Notes: a model not told the origin generated them from the letters alone. Positions 1 to 9,106 are shown, counted from the stretch's first letter. The stretch is 13,049 nt of DNA from Desulfuromonadales bacterium (GCA_030630015.1 DAOVNV010000041.1:1-13049); one strand, 5' to 3'. Translations and numbers: made by a program.

Positions 1-1
1 A

Positions 2-481
2 GAGGAACCCCCGCCTTTCGAAGCACTGTTCGTGCCCGATTATGCTGACCGGATCGGTATGATTGCTCCCCAAATCCCCTTTTATGGATTGGAAGGCGTC
101 CAGTTGCTCGGCACTAATGGTTGGAACGATCCCAATCTGCTGAAAACCACCGGCAACTTTGTGGAAGGCGCCGTATTTGTCGACGGATTTTTCCGCCACA
201 GTCCCTACCCGTTTATTCAGGAATTTGCCGAAAAATATTTTGCCGCATATGGTGAGGATCCGACCATTCTGGAAGCTCAGGGCTATGACGCGGCCGGCAT
301 TCTGCTGACCCTGCTGAATGATCCGAGGACCAACAGTCGAGCGGGGTTGCGTTGGGCCTTGGCCCAGATGCAGATCTACCCCGGGGTGACTGGTGCCACG
401 CGTTTTGACTCCCAGGGCGAGGCGGTCAAAACCTTATTTCTCCTGCAGATACAGGATGGTGTGATTGTACAGGTGAATTAG
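2..481 (+). CDS. Penicillin-binding-protein activator / periplasmic-binding-protein-like protein, C-terminal part
   Basis: Only the last 159 residues are in the window; the frame is open to the left edge, so the GTG at 32 is internal. The visible part begins FEALFVPDYADRIGMIAPQI and continues with a YGLEGVQLLGTNGWNDP segment and a GYDAAGILLTLL helix, typical of the second lobe of type 1 periplasmic binding folds (Peripla_BP_6). In delta-proteobacterial genomes such proteins, often with N-terminal TPR repeats, are annotated as LpoA-like activators of penicillin-binding proteins. The alternative is the substrate-binding part of a branched-chain amino-acid ABC transporter; the N-terminus (lipobox, TPRs) needed to decide lies outside. 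It ends in TAG 28 bases before a strong hairpin terminator and is convergent with the next gene. The fold is fairly sure, the exact role is not. Confidence 0.72.
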   Translation, partial: EEPPPFEALFVPDYADRIGMIAPQIPFYGLEGVQLLGTNGWNDPNLLKTTGNFVEGAVFVDGFFRHSPYPFIQEFAEKYFAAYGEDPTILEAQGYDAAGILLTLLNDPRTNSRAGLRWALAQMQIYPGVTGATRFDSQGEAVKTLFLLQIQDGVIVQVN

Positions 482-508
482 CCAGGGACAATCCACGGCG
501 CAGTCTGA

Positions 509-534
509 GGCCCGGGAGTAATCCCGGGCCTTTT
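509..534 (+). terminator. Rho-independent terminator between convergent genes
   Basis: A perfect 9-bp GC-rich stem (GGCCCGGGA, 509-517, with TCCCGGGCC, 522-530) closes a GTAA tetraloop and is followed by TTTT and a GT-rich run. It lies 28 bases after the upstream stop codon and 12 bases before the stop codon of the minus-strand gene. The minus side has no T-run, so it should stop plus-strand transcripts best. Confidence 0.88.
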
Positions 535-545
535 GTGTGTGTGGA

Positions 546-1454
546 TTACTCGGTAATCTTCAACAGCGCATACAGCATGCCGACGCGGGTCATCGGTGCA
601 CCTTGCTGTGCCGCCCGTTGCAGTGGCAGGCCATAGATCGCCTCAAGTTCCAGTGGCTGGCCGTTGAGCCGGTCGATCATCATGCTCGGCCGGTAGGCAT
701 CCATGCCTTCGGTAGCAGAGATCATCTTGCGAATAAAGCTGTTCGCGTCAATTGGTTCGGACAACCCCTGCCGGTTGGCGGCGGCGATCACCTCCTGCAT
801 CATCTCGATAATCAGCGTCCGGGTCTCCGCGCAGGCCAGCAGGCGGTCAGTAGCCAGGCCGGTCAGGGCGCACAAGCCATTGAACGGGATGTTCCAGACC
901 AGCTTCTCCCAGCGGATCCGGGCCAGGTCGGTGCAGGCTTCGCAGGGGATGTCTGCTTTGTTGAACGTGACGGTTAGATCCTTCAGCCGTTGCGTTATCC
1001 CATCCGTGAATTCAGCCAGGCGCACCGAACCCTGGTCGAGATGATGCACCGTGCCGGGTTCGCCGCGGTTGCAGCACAGAAAGGCTGTGCCGCCGATGAT
1101 CTGGGCTGGATCAAAGGCTTCGGCCAGGAGATCCTCGCTGCCGAGGCCGTTCTGCAGGGTAACGATGACTGTGTCGGGGCCAACCAGAGGGCGGGTTAAC
1201 GCAACAAGTTGCTCGTTGGCGTAGGCCTTCAGTCCGATTAGGACTAGATCGACCGGGCCGATTTCGGTACTGGTCCGGTATCCCCTGACGGTGGGCAAAT
1301 GGAAGTCACCGTGCGGTGAGGTGACGGAGAGTCCCGATTGAGTGATTGCTTCGTAATCACGTCGCAGCAGGAAAGCGACCTGGTGCCCGCCCTTCTGCAA
1401 CCGGGAGCCATAGTAGAGACCGAGGGCGCCCGATCCGACTACGCCGATGTTCAT
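546..1454 (-). CDS. panE: 2-dehydropantoate 2-reductase (ketopantoate reductase)
   Basis: This 302-residue protein matches the usual length of the PanE/ApbA family, which reduces ketopantoate to pantoate with NADPH in the cytosol, on the way to pantothenate and CoA. It opens with MNIGVVGSGALG, the glycine-rich Rossmann dinucleotide-binding loop (residues 7-12). LQNGLGSED near residue 100 is a typical family segment. The C-terminal domain has RWEKLVWNIPFN at 181-192, containing the family's catalytic lysine (K184) and nearby conserved asparagines, and later DRLNGQPLELEAI, the conserved substrate-side motif. The ATG start is backed by GGGAGG on the minus strand 7 bases upstream. The gene stands alone, divergent from carD and convergent with the preceding gene. 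Genomes often carry several paralogues of this family, so the physiological substrate could be another 2-oxo acid. Confidence 0.9.
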   Translation of the reverse strand: MNIGVVGSGALGLYYGSRLQKGGHQVAFLLRRDYEAITQSGLSVTSPHGDFHLPTVRGYRTSTEIGPVDLVLIGLKAYANEQLVALTRPLVGPDTVIVTLQNGLGSEDLLAEAFDPAQIIGGTAFLCCNRGEPGTVHHLDQGSVRLAEFTDGITQRLKDLTVTFNKADIPCEACTDLARIRWEKLVWNIPFNGLCALTGLATDRLLACAETRTLIIEMMQEVIAAANRQGLSEPIDANSFIRKMISATEGMDAYRPSMMIDRLNGQPLELEAIYGLPLQRAAQQGAPMTRVGMLYALLKITE

Positions 1455-1530
1455 AAAGCCTCCCGTTTTCTAAAATGTCGCGTGCCCAGTGTGACCTTTG
1501 GCTTACCCCGCGAATTTATAAGGGCTTTCG

Positions 1531-1559
1531 TTGACCAAGTGAGTGTGTTGTGATAGTAT
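1531..1559 (+). promoter_or_regulatory. Sigma-70-type promoter of carD with extended -10
   Basis: TTGACC (1531-1536) is followed by a 17-base spacer and TAGTAT (1554-1559), with TG one base before the -10 (1551-1552), an extended -10 element. The expected transcription start is near 1566, giving a leader of about 18 bases before the ATG at 1584. This agrees with the Shine-Dalgarno position and makes the earlier in-frame ATG at 1569 an unlikely start. Confidence 0.72.
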
Positions 1560-1570
1560 CAGTCGTTCAT

Positions 1571-1577
1571 GGGAGAG
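1571..1577 (+). promoter_or_regulatory. Ribosome binding site that sets the carD start
   Basis: GGGAGAG lies 6 bases before the ATG at 1584. The in-frame ATG at 1569 overlaps the start of this site and has nothing suitable upstream, so the protein should begin MFKIGDRAVYP, as CarD family members do. Confidence 0.8.
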
Positions 1578-1583
1578 AATTCA

Positions 1584-2069
1584 ATGTTTAAAATTGGTGA
1601 TCGTGCTGTTTATCCGACGCAGGGCGTCGGGGTTGTCGAGTCGATTGAGGCTCGGGAATTCTCCGGACAGAAGCACAACTTCTACATCCTGCGCATCATC
1701 GACAACGACATGACCATCATGGTTCCGGTTGGCAATGCCTCCCATGTCGGCATGCGCAGCCTGATCAGCAAGGACAAGGTCGATTCAATATACAGTGTCC
1801 TTGGTGAAAAGCAAATCGGCAACCTGGCGATCGCTTCCTGGAGCCGTCGTCAACGCGAGTACAACGATAAGATCAAGACCGGGGACCCGAAAGAGGTTGC
1901 CGAAGTACTTCGTGAGCTTTACCTGATCAAGGAAGCCAAAGAATTGTCTTACGGTGAGAAGAAGGTTCTTGAACTCGCCCGCCGACTGCTGGTTCTTGAA
2001 CTCGCGCTGGCCGAGGGTGTCACTGAAGCCAAGGTTGAAAAGCGCCTTGAAAATATGGTTGTTAACTGA
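1584..2069 (+). CDS. carD: CarD/CdnL-family RNA polymerase-binding transcription regulator
   Basis: This is a 161-residue protein of CarD/CdnL architecture and length. Residues 1-60 (MFKIGDRAVYPTQGVGVVES and on) form the Tudor-like RNA-polymerase-interaction domain shared with Mfd, which binds the beta subunit. The C-terminal part is helical and carries ASWSRRQREY; Trp86 matches the tryptophan that in studied CarD/CdnL proteins wedges into the upstream edge of the transcription bubble and stabilises open complexes, for example at rRNA promoters. Later segments (DPKEVAEVLRELY, SYGEKKVLELARRLL) follow the family pattern. There is no HMGA-like tail, so it resembles the short CdnL form rather than Myxococcus CarD. 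It has its own promoter and two terminators, so it appears monocistronic, upstream of the ispD operon. Family assignment is very sure. Confidence 0.95.
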   Translation: MFKIGDRAVYPTQGVGVVESIEAREFSGQKHNFYILRIIDNDMTIMVPVGNASHVGMRSLISKDKVDSIYSVLGEKQIGNLAIASWSRRQREYNDKIKTGDPKEVAEVLRELYLIKEAKELSYGEKKVLELARRLLVLELALAEGVTEAKVEKRLENMVVN

Positions 2070-2091
2070 GTCAAATAGATACCGATTACAG

Positions 2092-2121
2092 ACCGGGTGC
2101 CCGTGTGGTACCTGGTTTTTT
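2092..2121 (+). terminator. First of two tandem terminators after carD
   Basis: ACCGGGT (2092-2098) pairs with ACCTGGT (2110-2116), seven pairs with one G-U, around an 11-base loop. The stem runs straight into six Ts (2116-2121). It is weaker than the next hairpin but has a good T-run. Confidence 0.55.
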
Positions 2122-2130
2122 CGTTTGTGG

Positions 2131-2161
2131 CCCTGTCAGTGCCTTCATGACAGGGTTTTTT
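2131..2161 (+). terminator. Second tandem terminator after carD
   Basis: A perfect 8-bp stem, CCCTGTCA (2131-2138) with TGACAGGG (2148-2155), closes a 9-base loop and is followed by six Ts (2156-2161). It lies 61 bases after the carD stop and should separate carD from the ispD operon. Confidence 0.85.
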
Positions 2162-2267
2162 GATAAAAGATATTCTCAATTCCTGATAAATAGGGTAAAA
2201 GAAAGGGCGGTGCAGTGACCGTCCTTTTGCTGTCTTTCGATTATAAAATGCTTCAGGAGCCGCTGCG
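2162..2267 (+). promoter_or_regulatory. Leader/promoter region of the ispD operon, with a hairpin
   Basis: An operon of this length following two terminators needs a promoter here. Candidates are weak: TATAAA at 2242-2247 has no good -35 at 16-18 bases and would leave a very short leader; TTGATA at 2160-2165 has only poor -10 matches (GATAAA, 2185-2190, 19-base spacer). A hairpin lies between them: AAAGGGCGGT (2202-2211) pairs with ACCGTCCTTT (2218-2227), ten pairs including one G-U, around a six-base loop and followed by a further T. It could be an attenuator, another terminator or an operator. The -10 choice is a guess; the hairpin is seen directly. Confidence 0.4.
2255..2259 (+). promoter_or_regulatory. 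Ribosome binding site that selects a GTG start for ispD
   Basis: AGGAG lies 8 bases before GTG 2268 but 23 bases before the in-frame ATG at 2283. Spacing favours GTG, adding five residues (MARVI) before the MNVHVLVPAAG seen at the usual family N-terminus. Confidence 0.6.
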
Positions 2268-2984
2268 GTGGCCCGGGTGATCATGAACGTCCATGTTCTC
2301 GTTCCAGCGGCTGGTGTCGGACGACGCGTCGGTTCCAGTGTTAAAAAGCAGTACCTGATGTTGGGGGACCGGCCCCTGCTCGCTGCAACCTTGGATCGTC
2401 TTGCTGAACATCCTCGCATAACCGCCATCCATGTCATTGCTCCCGAATCGGAACAGGACTATTGTCAAAAAGAGGTGGTCGAACGATACGCCGTCAAGAA
2501 GATTGCAGGCGTTGTGGTTGGCGGGGCGGAACGGCAGGATTCGGTGCGCAACGGCCTGCTGGCCTGTGGTGCTAATGATGACGATATCGTTCTGATTCAT
2601 GACGCGGTGCGGCCGTTTTTCCCGTTGGAACAGGTCGATGCACTGATAGACGAAGCCGCACAACATGGGGCCAGCCTGCTGGCCGTTCCGGCCCAGGATA
2701 CGGTCAAGGAAGTTGTCGATGGCCGGGTCACCCAAACGGTGGATCGAAGTCGTTTGTGGTTGGCCCAGACGCCGCAGGCGTTCCGCTTTGGGCTGATTCA
2801 CGAGGCGCATCAGCGTGCCCACCAGCAAGGCTACCAGGGGACGGATGATGCTTCGCTCGTAGAATGGTGCGGTTGGCCGGTTGTGGTCGTTCCGGGCAGT
2901 GCGTACAATTTAAAGGTTACCACGCCGGCCGACCTGGCCTTGGCCAGGGCGCTGCTGGCATCCGGTGAAATGGAGCTGACATGA
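2268..2984 (+). CDS. ispD: 2-C-methyl-D-erythritol 4-phosphate cytidylyltransferase
   Basis: IspD joins CTP to MEP, giving CDP-ME, the third step of the non-mevalonate isoprenoid pathway in the cytosol. The 238 residues fit the family (about 230-240). The N-terminal nucleotide-binding loop is PAAGVGRRVGSSVKKQY, with the Arg and Lys expected at the CTP site. HDAVRPFF, the DTVKEVVDG segment, TPQAFRFGLIHEAH, TDDASLVEWCG and the closing LKVTTPADLALA are all family signatures. The start is taken as GTG 2268 from the Shine-Dalgarno spacing; ATG 2283 is the alternative. The stop overlaps the ispF start by four bases (ATGA), suggesting translational coupling. It is the first gene of the five-gene run. 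In some relatives ispD and ispF are fused; here they are separate. Confidence 0.95.
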   Translation: MARVIMNVHVLVPAAGVGRRVGSSVKKQYLMLGDRPLLAATLDRLAEHPRITAIHVIAPESEQDYCQKEVVERYAVKKIAGVVVGGAERQDSVRNGLLACGANDDDIVLIHDAVRPFFPLEQVDALIDEAAQHGASLLAVPAQDTVKEVVDGRVTQTVDRSRLWLAQTPQAFRFGLIHEAHQRAHQQGYQGTDDASLVEWCGWPVVVVPGSAYNLKVTTPADLALARALLASGEMELT

Positions 2985-3457
2985 TGCGTATCGGACATGG
3001 TTTCGATGTTCACCGCCTGGTCCCGGAGCGGGACCTGGTGCTCGGTGGGGTCAACATCCCTTATGAACTGGGCCTGCTTGGTCATTCGGATGCCGATGTG
3101 CTGCTGCACGCGGTTTGCGATGCGGTGCTGGGGTCTCTCGGGCTTGGCGATATCGGGCGGTATTTCCCGGATACGGATCCGACCTACCGGGGCGTCGACA
3201 GCCTGATCCTTCTGGATCATGTGATCGGACTGGCAAAGAATAGAGAGTATGTGGTCGGCAATCTGGATGTGACAGTGGTTGCCCAACGTCCGAAGCTGGC
3301 ACCCTATGTTGAGGAGATGGTGGCCAATCTGGCCCGGGCCTGCAAGGTGACGGCCGACCGCATCAACATCAAGGCGACGACCACGGAAGAACTTGGCTAC
3401 ACTGGACGGGGTGAGGGGATATCCGCCCACGCCGTTGTACTGATGATCAAGGCCTAG
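2981..3457 (+). CDS. ispF: 2-C-methyl-D-erythritol 2,4-cyclodiphosphate synthase
   Basis: IspF cyclises CDP-ME 2-phosphate to MEcPP with loss of CMP, two steps after IspD in the MEP pathway. The 158 residues are normal for the family, which works as a trimer with metal ions between subunits. The metal-binding GHGFDVHRL (Asp and His ligands) is at the N-terminus. LGHSDADVLLHAVCDA gives the further His ligand, and GDIGRYFPDTDP and IKATTTEELGYTGRGEGISA are family signatures. The start overlaps the ispD stop. GGAG at 2972-2975 is 5 bases from ATG 2981 and 8 bases from ATG 2984; the second would give MRIGHGFDVH, the more usual N-terminus, so the true start may be one codon later. Confidence 0.96.
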   Translation: MMRIGHGFDVHRLVPERDLVLGGVNIPYELGLLGHSDADVLLHAVCDAVLGSLGLGDIGRYFPDTDPTYRGVDSLILLDHVIGLAKNREYVVGNLDVTVVAQRPKLAPYVEEMVANLARACKVTADRINIKATTTEELGYTGRGEGISAHAVVLMIKA

Positions 3458-3472
3458 GAGAAAGAATTTTTT

Positions 3473-5167
3473 ATGACAGAATCGACTGGGCAACTGGGCC
3501 CCAATTTTATCCGTAATATCATCGACGAGGAACTGGCCGCCAACAAGCATGATACGGTCGTGACCCGCTTCCCGCCTGAGCCGAATGGTTACCTGCATAT
3601 CGGTCATGCCAAGTCGATCTGCCTGAATTTCGGGTTGGCCGCCCATTACGGCGGCCGCTGCCACCTGCGTTTTGACGATACCAACCCGATCAAGGAAGAG
3701 CAGGAGTATATCGACGCCATCAAGGCCGATCTGAGCTGGCTCGGTTTCGACTGGGGTCAGCATGAATACTATGCGTCTAATTATTTTGAAACCCTTTACG
3801 GTTATGCCGAACGCCTGGTCGAAAAGGGCCTGGCTTACGTCTGCGAGTTGACAGCCGAACAGATTCGCGAATATCGCGGCAACTTGATCGAGCCGGGCAG
3901 GCCCAGCCCTTACCGCGCACGGCCCGTGGAGGAGAATCTCGATTTGCTGCGCCGCATGCGCGCCGGTGAATTCCCGGACGGCAGCCACGTGCTGCGCGCC
4001 AAAATCGATATGGCGGCGCCGAACCTCAACCTGCGCGACCCGGTCCTGTACCGCATCCTGCATGCGTCACATCATCGTACCGGCAGCGACTGGTGCATCT
4101 ACCCGATGTACGATTTTGCCCACGGTCAGTCCGATTCCATCGAGGGCATCACCCATTCGATCTGTACCCTTGAATTTGAAGACCATCGGCCGCTCTACGA
4201 CTGGCTGTGCGAGGCAATCGGTATCTATCATCCACGTCAGATCGAGTTCGCCCGCCTTAACCTGACCTATACGGTGATGAGCAAGCGCCGTCTGCTCGAA
4301 CTGGTCAACGAAAAGCATGTCAGCGGCTGGGACGATCCGCGCATGCCGACCCTGTCGGGGATGCGCCGGCGCGGCTTCACGCCCGGAGCGATACGGACCT
4401 TCTGCGATCGCATCGGTGTCGGCAAGAGCGACAGCGTGATTGACATGAGCGTTCTGGAGGATTGCGTGCGCGAAGAGCTGGATACCACGGCGCCCCGCGC
4501 CATGGGCGTGCTGCGGCCGCTCAAGGTGACGATCACCAACTACCCGGAGGACCAGGCCGAAGAATTCACCGTGCCCCGGCATCCGAAAAACCCTGACATG
4601 GGTCGCCGCACTATTCCGTTCAGTCGCGAAATCTACATCGAGCGTGATGACTTTATGGAGGAGCCGCCCAAGAAATTTTTCCGCCTCGGGCCGGGGCGCG
4701 AGGTCCGGCTGCGTTACGGTTACATCATCCGTTGCGACGAGGTGATCAAAGATCCAGTGAGCGGTGAGGTGATCGAACTGCGTTGCAGCTACGATCCGGA
4801 GACGGCTGGCGGCAAGCTGCCGGAAGGGCGCAAGAAGGTCAAGGGCATCATCCACTGGGTCTCCGCAGCTCACGGAATTCCGGTGGAGGTGCGGGTTTAT
4901 GACCGGCTGTTCAATGTGGCGAATCCAGCCGGTGACAAGCAGTGCGATTACCGCGAACATCTCAACCCGGAATCGCTGGGGGTCCTGACTGACTGCCTGG
5001 TTGAGCCTGGGCTGGTGGGGGCGCAACCCGGCGAGGTCTTCCAGTTTGAACGGCTGGGTTACTTCTGCATCGATCGGGACGACACGGCGCACAAGCGGGT
5101 TTTCAACCGTGTGGTGACTCTGCGGGATACCTGGGCCAAGCTGTCTGCCAACAACCTGAATCGGTGA
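3473..5167 (+). CDS. glnS: Glutaminyl-tRNA synthetase (class I)
   Basis: GlnRS charges tRNA-Gln with glutamine, using ATP. The 564 residues compare with 554 in E. coli. The class I signatures are present: PPEPNGYLHIGHAKS, with HIGH at 42-45, and VMSKRRL at 268-274, the KMSKS-type loop of GlnRS. RFDDTNPIKEEQEYIDAI and YDFAHGQSDSIEGITHS are strong catalytic-domain markers that separate GlnRS from the related GluRS. The C-terminal part has the beta-barrel anticodon-binding region, with RHPKNPDMGRRTIPFSREIY and KVKGIIHWVSAAHGIPVEVR. It lies 15 bases after ispF with AGGAG at 3456-3460 overlapping that stop, 12 bases before the ATG. Many bacteria lack GlnRS and make Gln-tRNA through GatCAB; its presence implies the direct route at least in part. 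Confidence 0.97.
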   Translation: MTESTGQLGPNFIRNIIDEELAANKHDTVVTRFPPEPNGYLHIGHAKSICLNFGLAAHYGGRCHLRFDDTNPIKEEQEYIDAIKADLSWLGFDWGQHEYYASNYFETLYGYAERLVEKGLAYVCELTAEQIREYRGNLIEPGRPSPYRARPVEENLDLLRRMRAGEFPDGSHVLRAKIDMAAPNLNLRDPVLYRILHASHHRTGSDWCIYPMYDFAHGQSDSIEGITHSICTLEFEDHRPLYDWLCEAIGIYHPRQIEFARLNLTYTVMSKRRLLELVNEKHVSGWDDPRMPTLSGMRRRGFTPGAIRTFCDRIGVGKSDSVIDMSVLEDCVREELDTTAPRAMGVLRPLKVTITNYPEDQAEEFTVPRHPKNPDMGRRTIPFSREIYIERDDFMEEPPKKFFRLGPGREVRLRYGYIIRCDEVIKDPVSGEVIELRCSYDPETAGGKLPEGRKKVKGIIHWVSAAHGIPVEVRVYDRLFNVANPAGDKQCDYREHLNPESLGVLTDCLVEPGLVGAQPGEVFQFERLGYFCIDRDDTAHKRVFNRVVTLRDTWAKLSANNLNR

Positions 5168-5221
5168 ATTCACTGATCCAGGAATAAGTAACCATTTCGA
5201 TTCCAAGGAGCACTGCCTGTC

Positions 5222-6679
5222 ATGACTTTGCGTGTTTACAATACGTTGGCTGGAAAAAAACAGGAGTTTCAACCGCTGGTCCCCGGCAAAGTCGGCATGT
5301 ACGTCTGCGGCGTCACCGTGTACGATTACTGCCATATCGGCCATGCTCGCGCCAACATCGTATTTGACATCATCTTCCGCTACCTGCAGTACAGCGGTTT
5401 CGACGTGACCTACGTGCGCAACTACACTGACGTCGATGACAAGATCATCAACCGGGCCAATGAGCGCGGCATCTCCAGCAAGGAACTGTCCGAAGAGTTC
5501 ATCCAGGCCTTTGATGAGGATATGGCCGCACTCGGTCTGCACAAGCCGACCCATGAGCCAAAAGCCACTGAGTACATCAAGGAGATTGTTGCCATCGTCG
5601 AGACCCTGATAGGCAAGGGCATGGCCTACGAGGCCGATGGCGATGTCTACTACAGCATCGAGACCTTCCCGACCTACCTCAAGCTGTCCAAGCGCAACAT
5701 GGAGGAGATGCAGGCCGGAGCACGCATCACTCCGGGGGAGCAGAAACGCAACCCGATGGATTTTGCCCTCTGGAAGGCGGCCAAGCCCGGCGAACCCTCC
5801 TGGGCATCCCCTTGGGGAGCGGGTCGCCCCGGCTGGCACATCGAGTGCTCGGCGATGAGTTCCTCCCTGCTCGGCGAAACCTTCGATATCCACGGCGGTG
5901 GCCGCGACCTGATCTTTCCGCACCACGAGAACGAGATCGCCCAGTCGGAAGGGGCGAGCGGCAAGCCGTTTGTTAACTACTGGCTGCACAATGGCTTCGT
6001 CAACGTCGACAAGGAGAAGATGAGCAAGTCGCTCGGCAACTTTTTCACCATCCGCGACATCCTGCAGAAATATGATGCCGAGGTGGTGCGTTTCTTCATC
6101 CTGACCGCCCATTACCGTTCGCCGATCGATTTCTCAGATCAGAATCTCAAGGATGTCCAAGCCGGCCTGACCCGTTTTTATGAGGCGCTGCAGGTGTCCG
6201 CCGAGGCTGTGTCCGGCGGTCCGGAAGGCGGCACCCCCTCCGGGGAAGGGGCACAGCTTGAAACCCAGTTCCGTGAGGCAATGGATGATGATTTCAACAC
6301 GGCCCAGGCGATCGGCCACCTGTTTGAAGGGGCGCGTGCCATCAATCGTCTCTGCGGCGAGAAGAAGTTCCGCAAGAATGTGGGCAAGGTGGCAACCGTG
6401 CGCGACCTGCACCAGAAAATCCTTGAACTGGGTGACGTGCTCGGCCTGTTCAGTTCTGATCCGGCGACCTGGCTGCATCAACAGAACCTGCGCGGTCTCA
6501 AGGATCTCGAAATCTCTGAACAGGATATCAACGGATTGATTGAGGCAAGACTGCAGGCTCGCAAGGACAGGGACTTCGCCCAGGCCGACCAGATCCGTGA
6601 CGATCTTGCAGCCAAAGGCATCGAGTTACTCGACTCGCCAACCGGGACCAGCTGGAAAATCAAACGAGATGAGATCTAA
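5222..6679 (+). CDS. cysS: Cysteinyl-tRNA synthetase (class I)
   Basis: CysRS charges tRNA-Cys with cysteine. The 485 residues exceed the 461 of E. coli CysRS. All four zinc ligands are at the expected numbers: Cys29 (MYVCGVTVYD), Cys209 (GWHIECSAMS), His234 and Glu238 (FPHHENEIAQSE). HIGH is at 38-41 and KMSKS at 266-270. The DALR-type helical domain and the C-terminal anticodon region (RKDRDFAQADQIRDDLAAKG) follow. The oddity is a Gly/Pro/Glu-rich stretch at about 331-345 (SGGPEGGTPSGEGAQ) between helices of the DALR region, accounting for much of the extra length. AAGGAG at 5205-5210 lies 11 bases before the ATG. The gap from glnS is 54 bases with no terminator seen, so it is probably cotranscribed. 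Confidence 0.97.
   Translation: MTLRVYNTLAGKKQEFQPLVPGKVGMYVCGVTVYDYCHIGHARANIVFDIIFRYLQYSGFDVTYVRNYTDVDDKIINRANERGISSKELSEEFIQAFDEDMAALGLHKPTHEPKATEYIKEIVAIVETLIGKGMAYEADGDVYYSIETFPTYLKLSKRNMEEMQAGARITPGEQKRNPMDFALWKAAKPGEPSWASPWGAGRPGWHIECSAMSSSLLGETFDIHGGGRDLIFPHHENEIAQSEGASGKPFVNYWLHNGFVNVDKEKMSKSLGNFFTIRDILQKYDAEVVRFFILTAHYRSPIDFSDQNLKDVQAGLTRFYEALQVSAEAVSGGPEGGTPSGEGAQLETQFREAMDDDFNTAQAIGHLFEGARAINRLCGEKKFRKNVGKVATVRDLHQKILELGDVLGLFSSDPATWLHQQNLRGLKDLEISEQDINGLIEARLQARKDRDFAQADQIRDDLAAKGIELLDSPTGTSWKIKRDEI
6206..6257 (+). repeat. GC-rich palindromic segment inside cysS
   Basis: GCTGTG (6206-6211) pairs with CACAGC (6252-6257), enclosing a C/G-rich core whose right half (6233-6251) can fold as CCCC against GGGG. 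It encodes the Gly/Pro-rich stretch absent from typical CysRS. It may be a small palindromic insertion that stayed in frame, or simply a lineage-specific linker. Confidence 0.35.
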
Positions 6680-6697
6680 GTTCGACAGGCTCCTGGT

Positions 6698-8691
<1,994 letters not shown>

Positions 8692-8695
<4 letters not shown>

Positions 8696-8741
8696 GGAGG
8701 CTGTCGGACTATCCGCATCCTCCACTATGACAGGCTCCTAG
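8692..8741. repeat. Imperfect inverted repeat holding both stop codons of a convergent gene pair
   Basis: CTAAGGAGGCTGTC (8692-8705) pairs with GACAGGCTCCTAG (8729-8741), with one G-G mismatch and one bulged A, around a 23-base loop. The left arm contains the uvrB stop TAA and the right arm the complement of the minus-strand gene's stop TAG. There is no T-run on either side, so it is not a textbook terminator, though it could protect or end both messages. Confidence 0.6.
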
Positions 8742-9106
8742 CTCGGCATCGGCCTTTTCTCGGACAGGTACAGCCAGCCCCGCACGATACGGTAGATCAG
8801 CCAGAGGCTCGCTGCAAATAGAACTCCCCAGCCAATCATGAAGATCACGGTTGCGATGCCCACAACTGTCCAGAGCAGGCTGAACCAGAAGGTGCGAATC
8901 TGCCAGCGGAAGTGGCTTTCCAACCAGGTTCCCTGAACGTCGTCGCGCCGGACGTAATTGATGATGACTCCGGCAAACAGCGCCAGGCCGCTGGTGATCA
9001 GGCTGAGAGCTTGCAGGGCGTAGACGATAGTCGTCAGACGGGTCAGGGACTGAACCTGGAGGTCTGCCCCGGGCTCTGTCCATCGTGTGTGTTCAGTATT
9101 GTTCAC
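8738..9106 (-). CDS. Small DUF4870-like membrane protein
   Basis: This 122-residue protein has a polar N-terminus and then three hydrophobic segments at about 25-51 (IVYALQALSLITSGLALFAG), 72-91 and 92-109, so it should sit in the inner membrane. NYVRRDDVQGTWLESHFRWQIRTFW between helices 1 and 2 resembles DUF4870/Tic20-like proteins, found widely in proteobacteria with no established function. The frame could extend to an ATG at 9184, but the added 26 residues are polar and atypical. GTG 9106 has AAAGG 8 bases upstream on its strand, puts about 20 residues before helix 1, and is preferred. It is convergent with uvrB (42 bases apart) and divergent from the ubiD-like gene. The membrane topology is sure; the family name is by recognition only. 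Confidence 0.75.
   Translation of the reverse strand: MNNTEHTRWTEPGADLQVQSLTRLTTIVYALQALSLITSGLALFAGVIINYVRRDDVQGTWLESHFRWQIRTFWFSLLWTVVGIATVIFMIGWGVLFAASLWLIYRIVRGWLYLSEKRPMPS

Noticed and set aside
1455..1530. Promoter for panE on the minus strand
   Set aside because: A TATAAA-like sequence exists near 1515-1520, but no acceptable -35 lies at 16-18 bases.
2209..2232. Possible sigma-54 promoter before ispD (TTTTGCT near 2225-2231)
   Set aside because: There is no GG at the required distance upstream of the GC, so the -24 element is missing.
2831..4063. 410-codon open frame on the minus strand opposite ispD, ispF and glnS
   Set aside because: It spans three well-supported genes; its translation shows no family features.
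5168..5221. T-box or other leader control before cysS
   Set aside because: The 54-base gap is too short for a T-box and shows no strong hairpin.
4067..6112. 681-codon open frame on the minus strand across glnS and cysS
   Set aside because: It runs opposite two certain genes with all catalytic motifs, crosses the gap between them, has no recognisable domain, and is explained by codon bias in GC-rich sequence.
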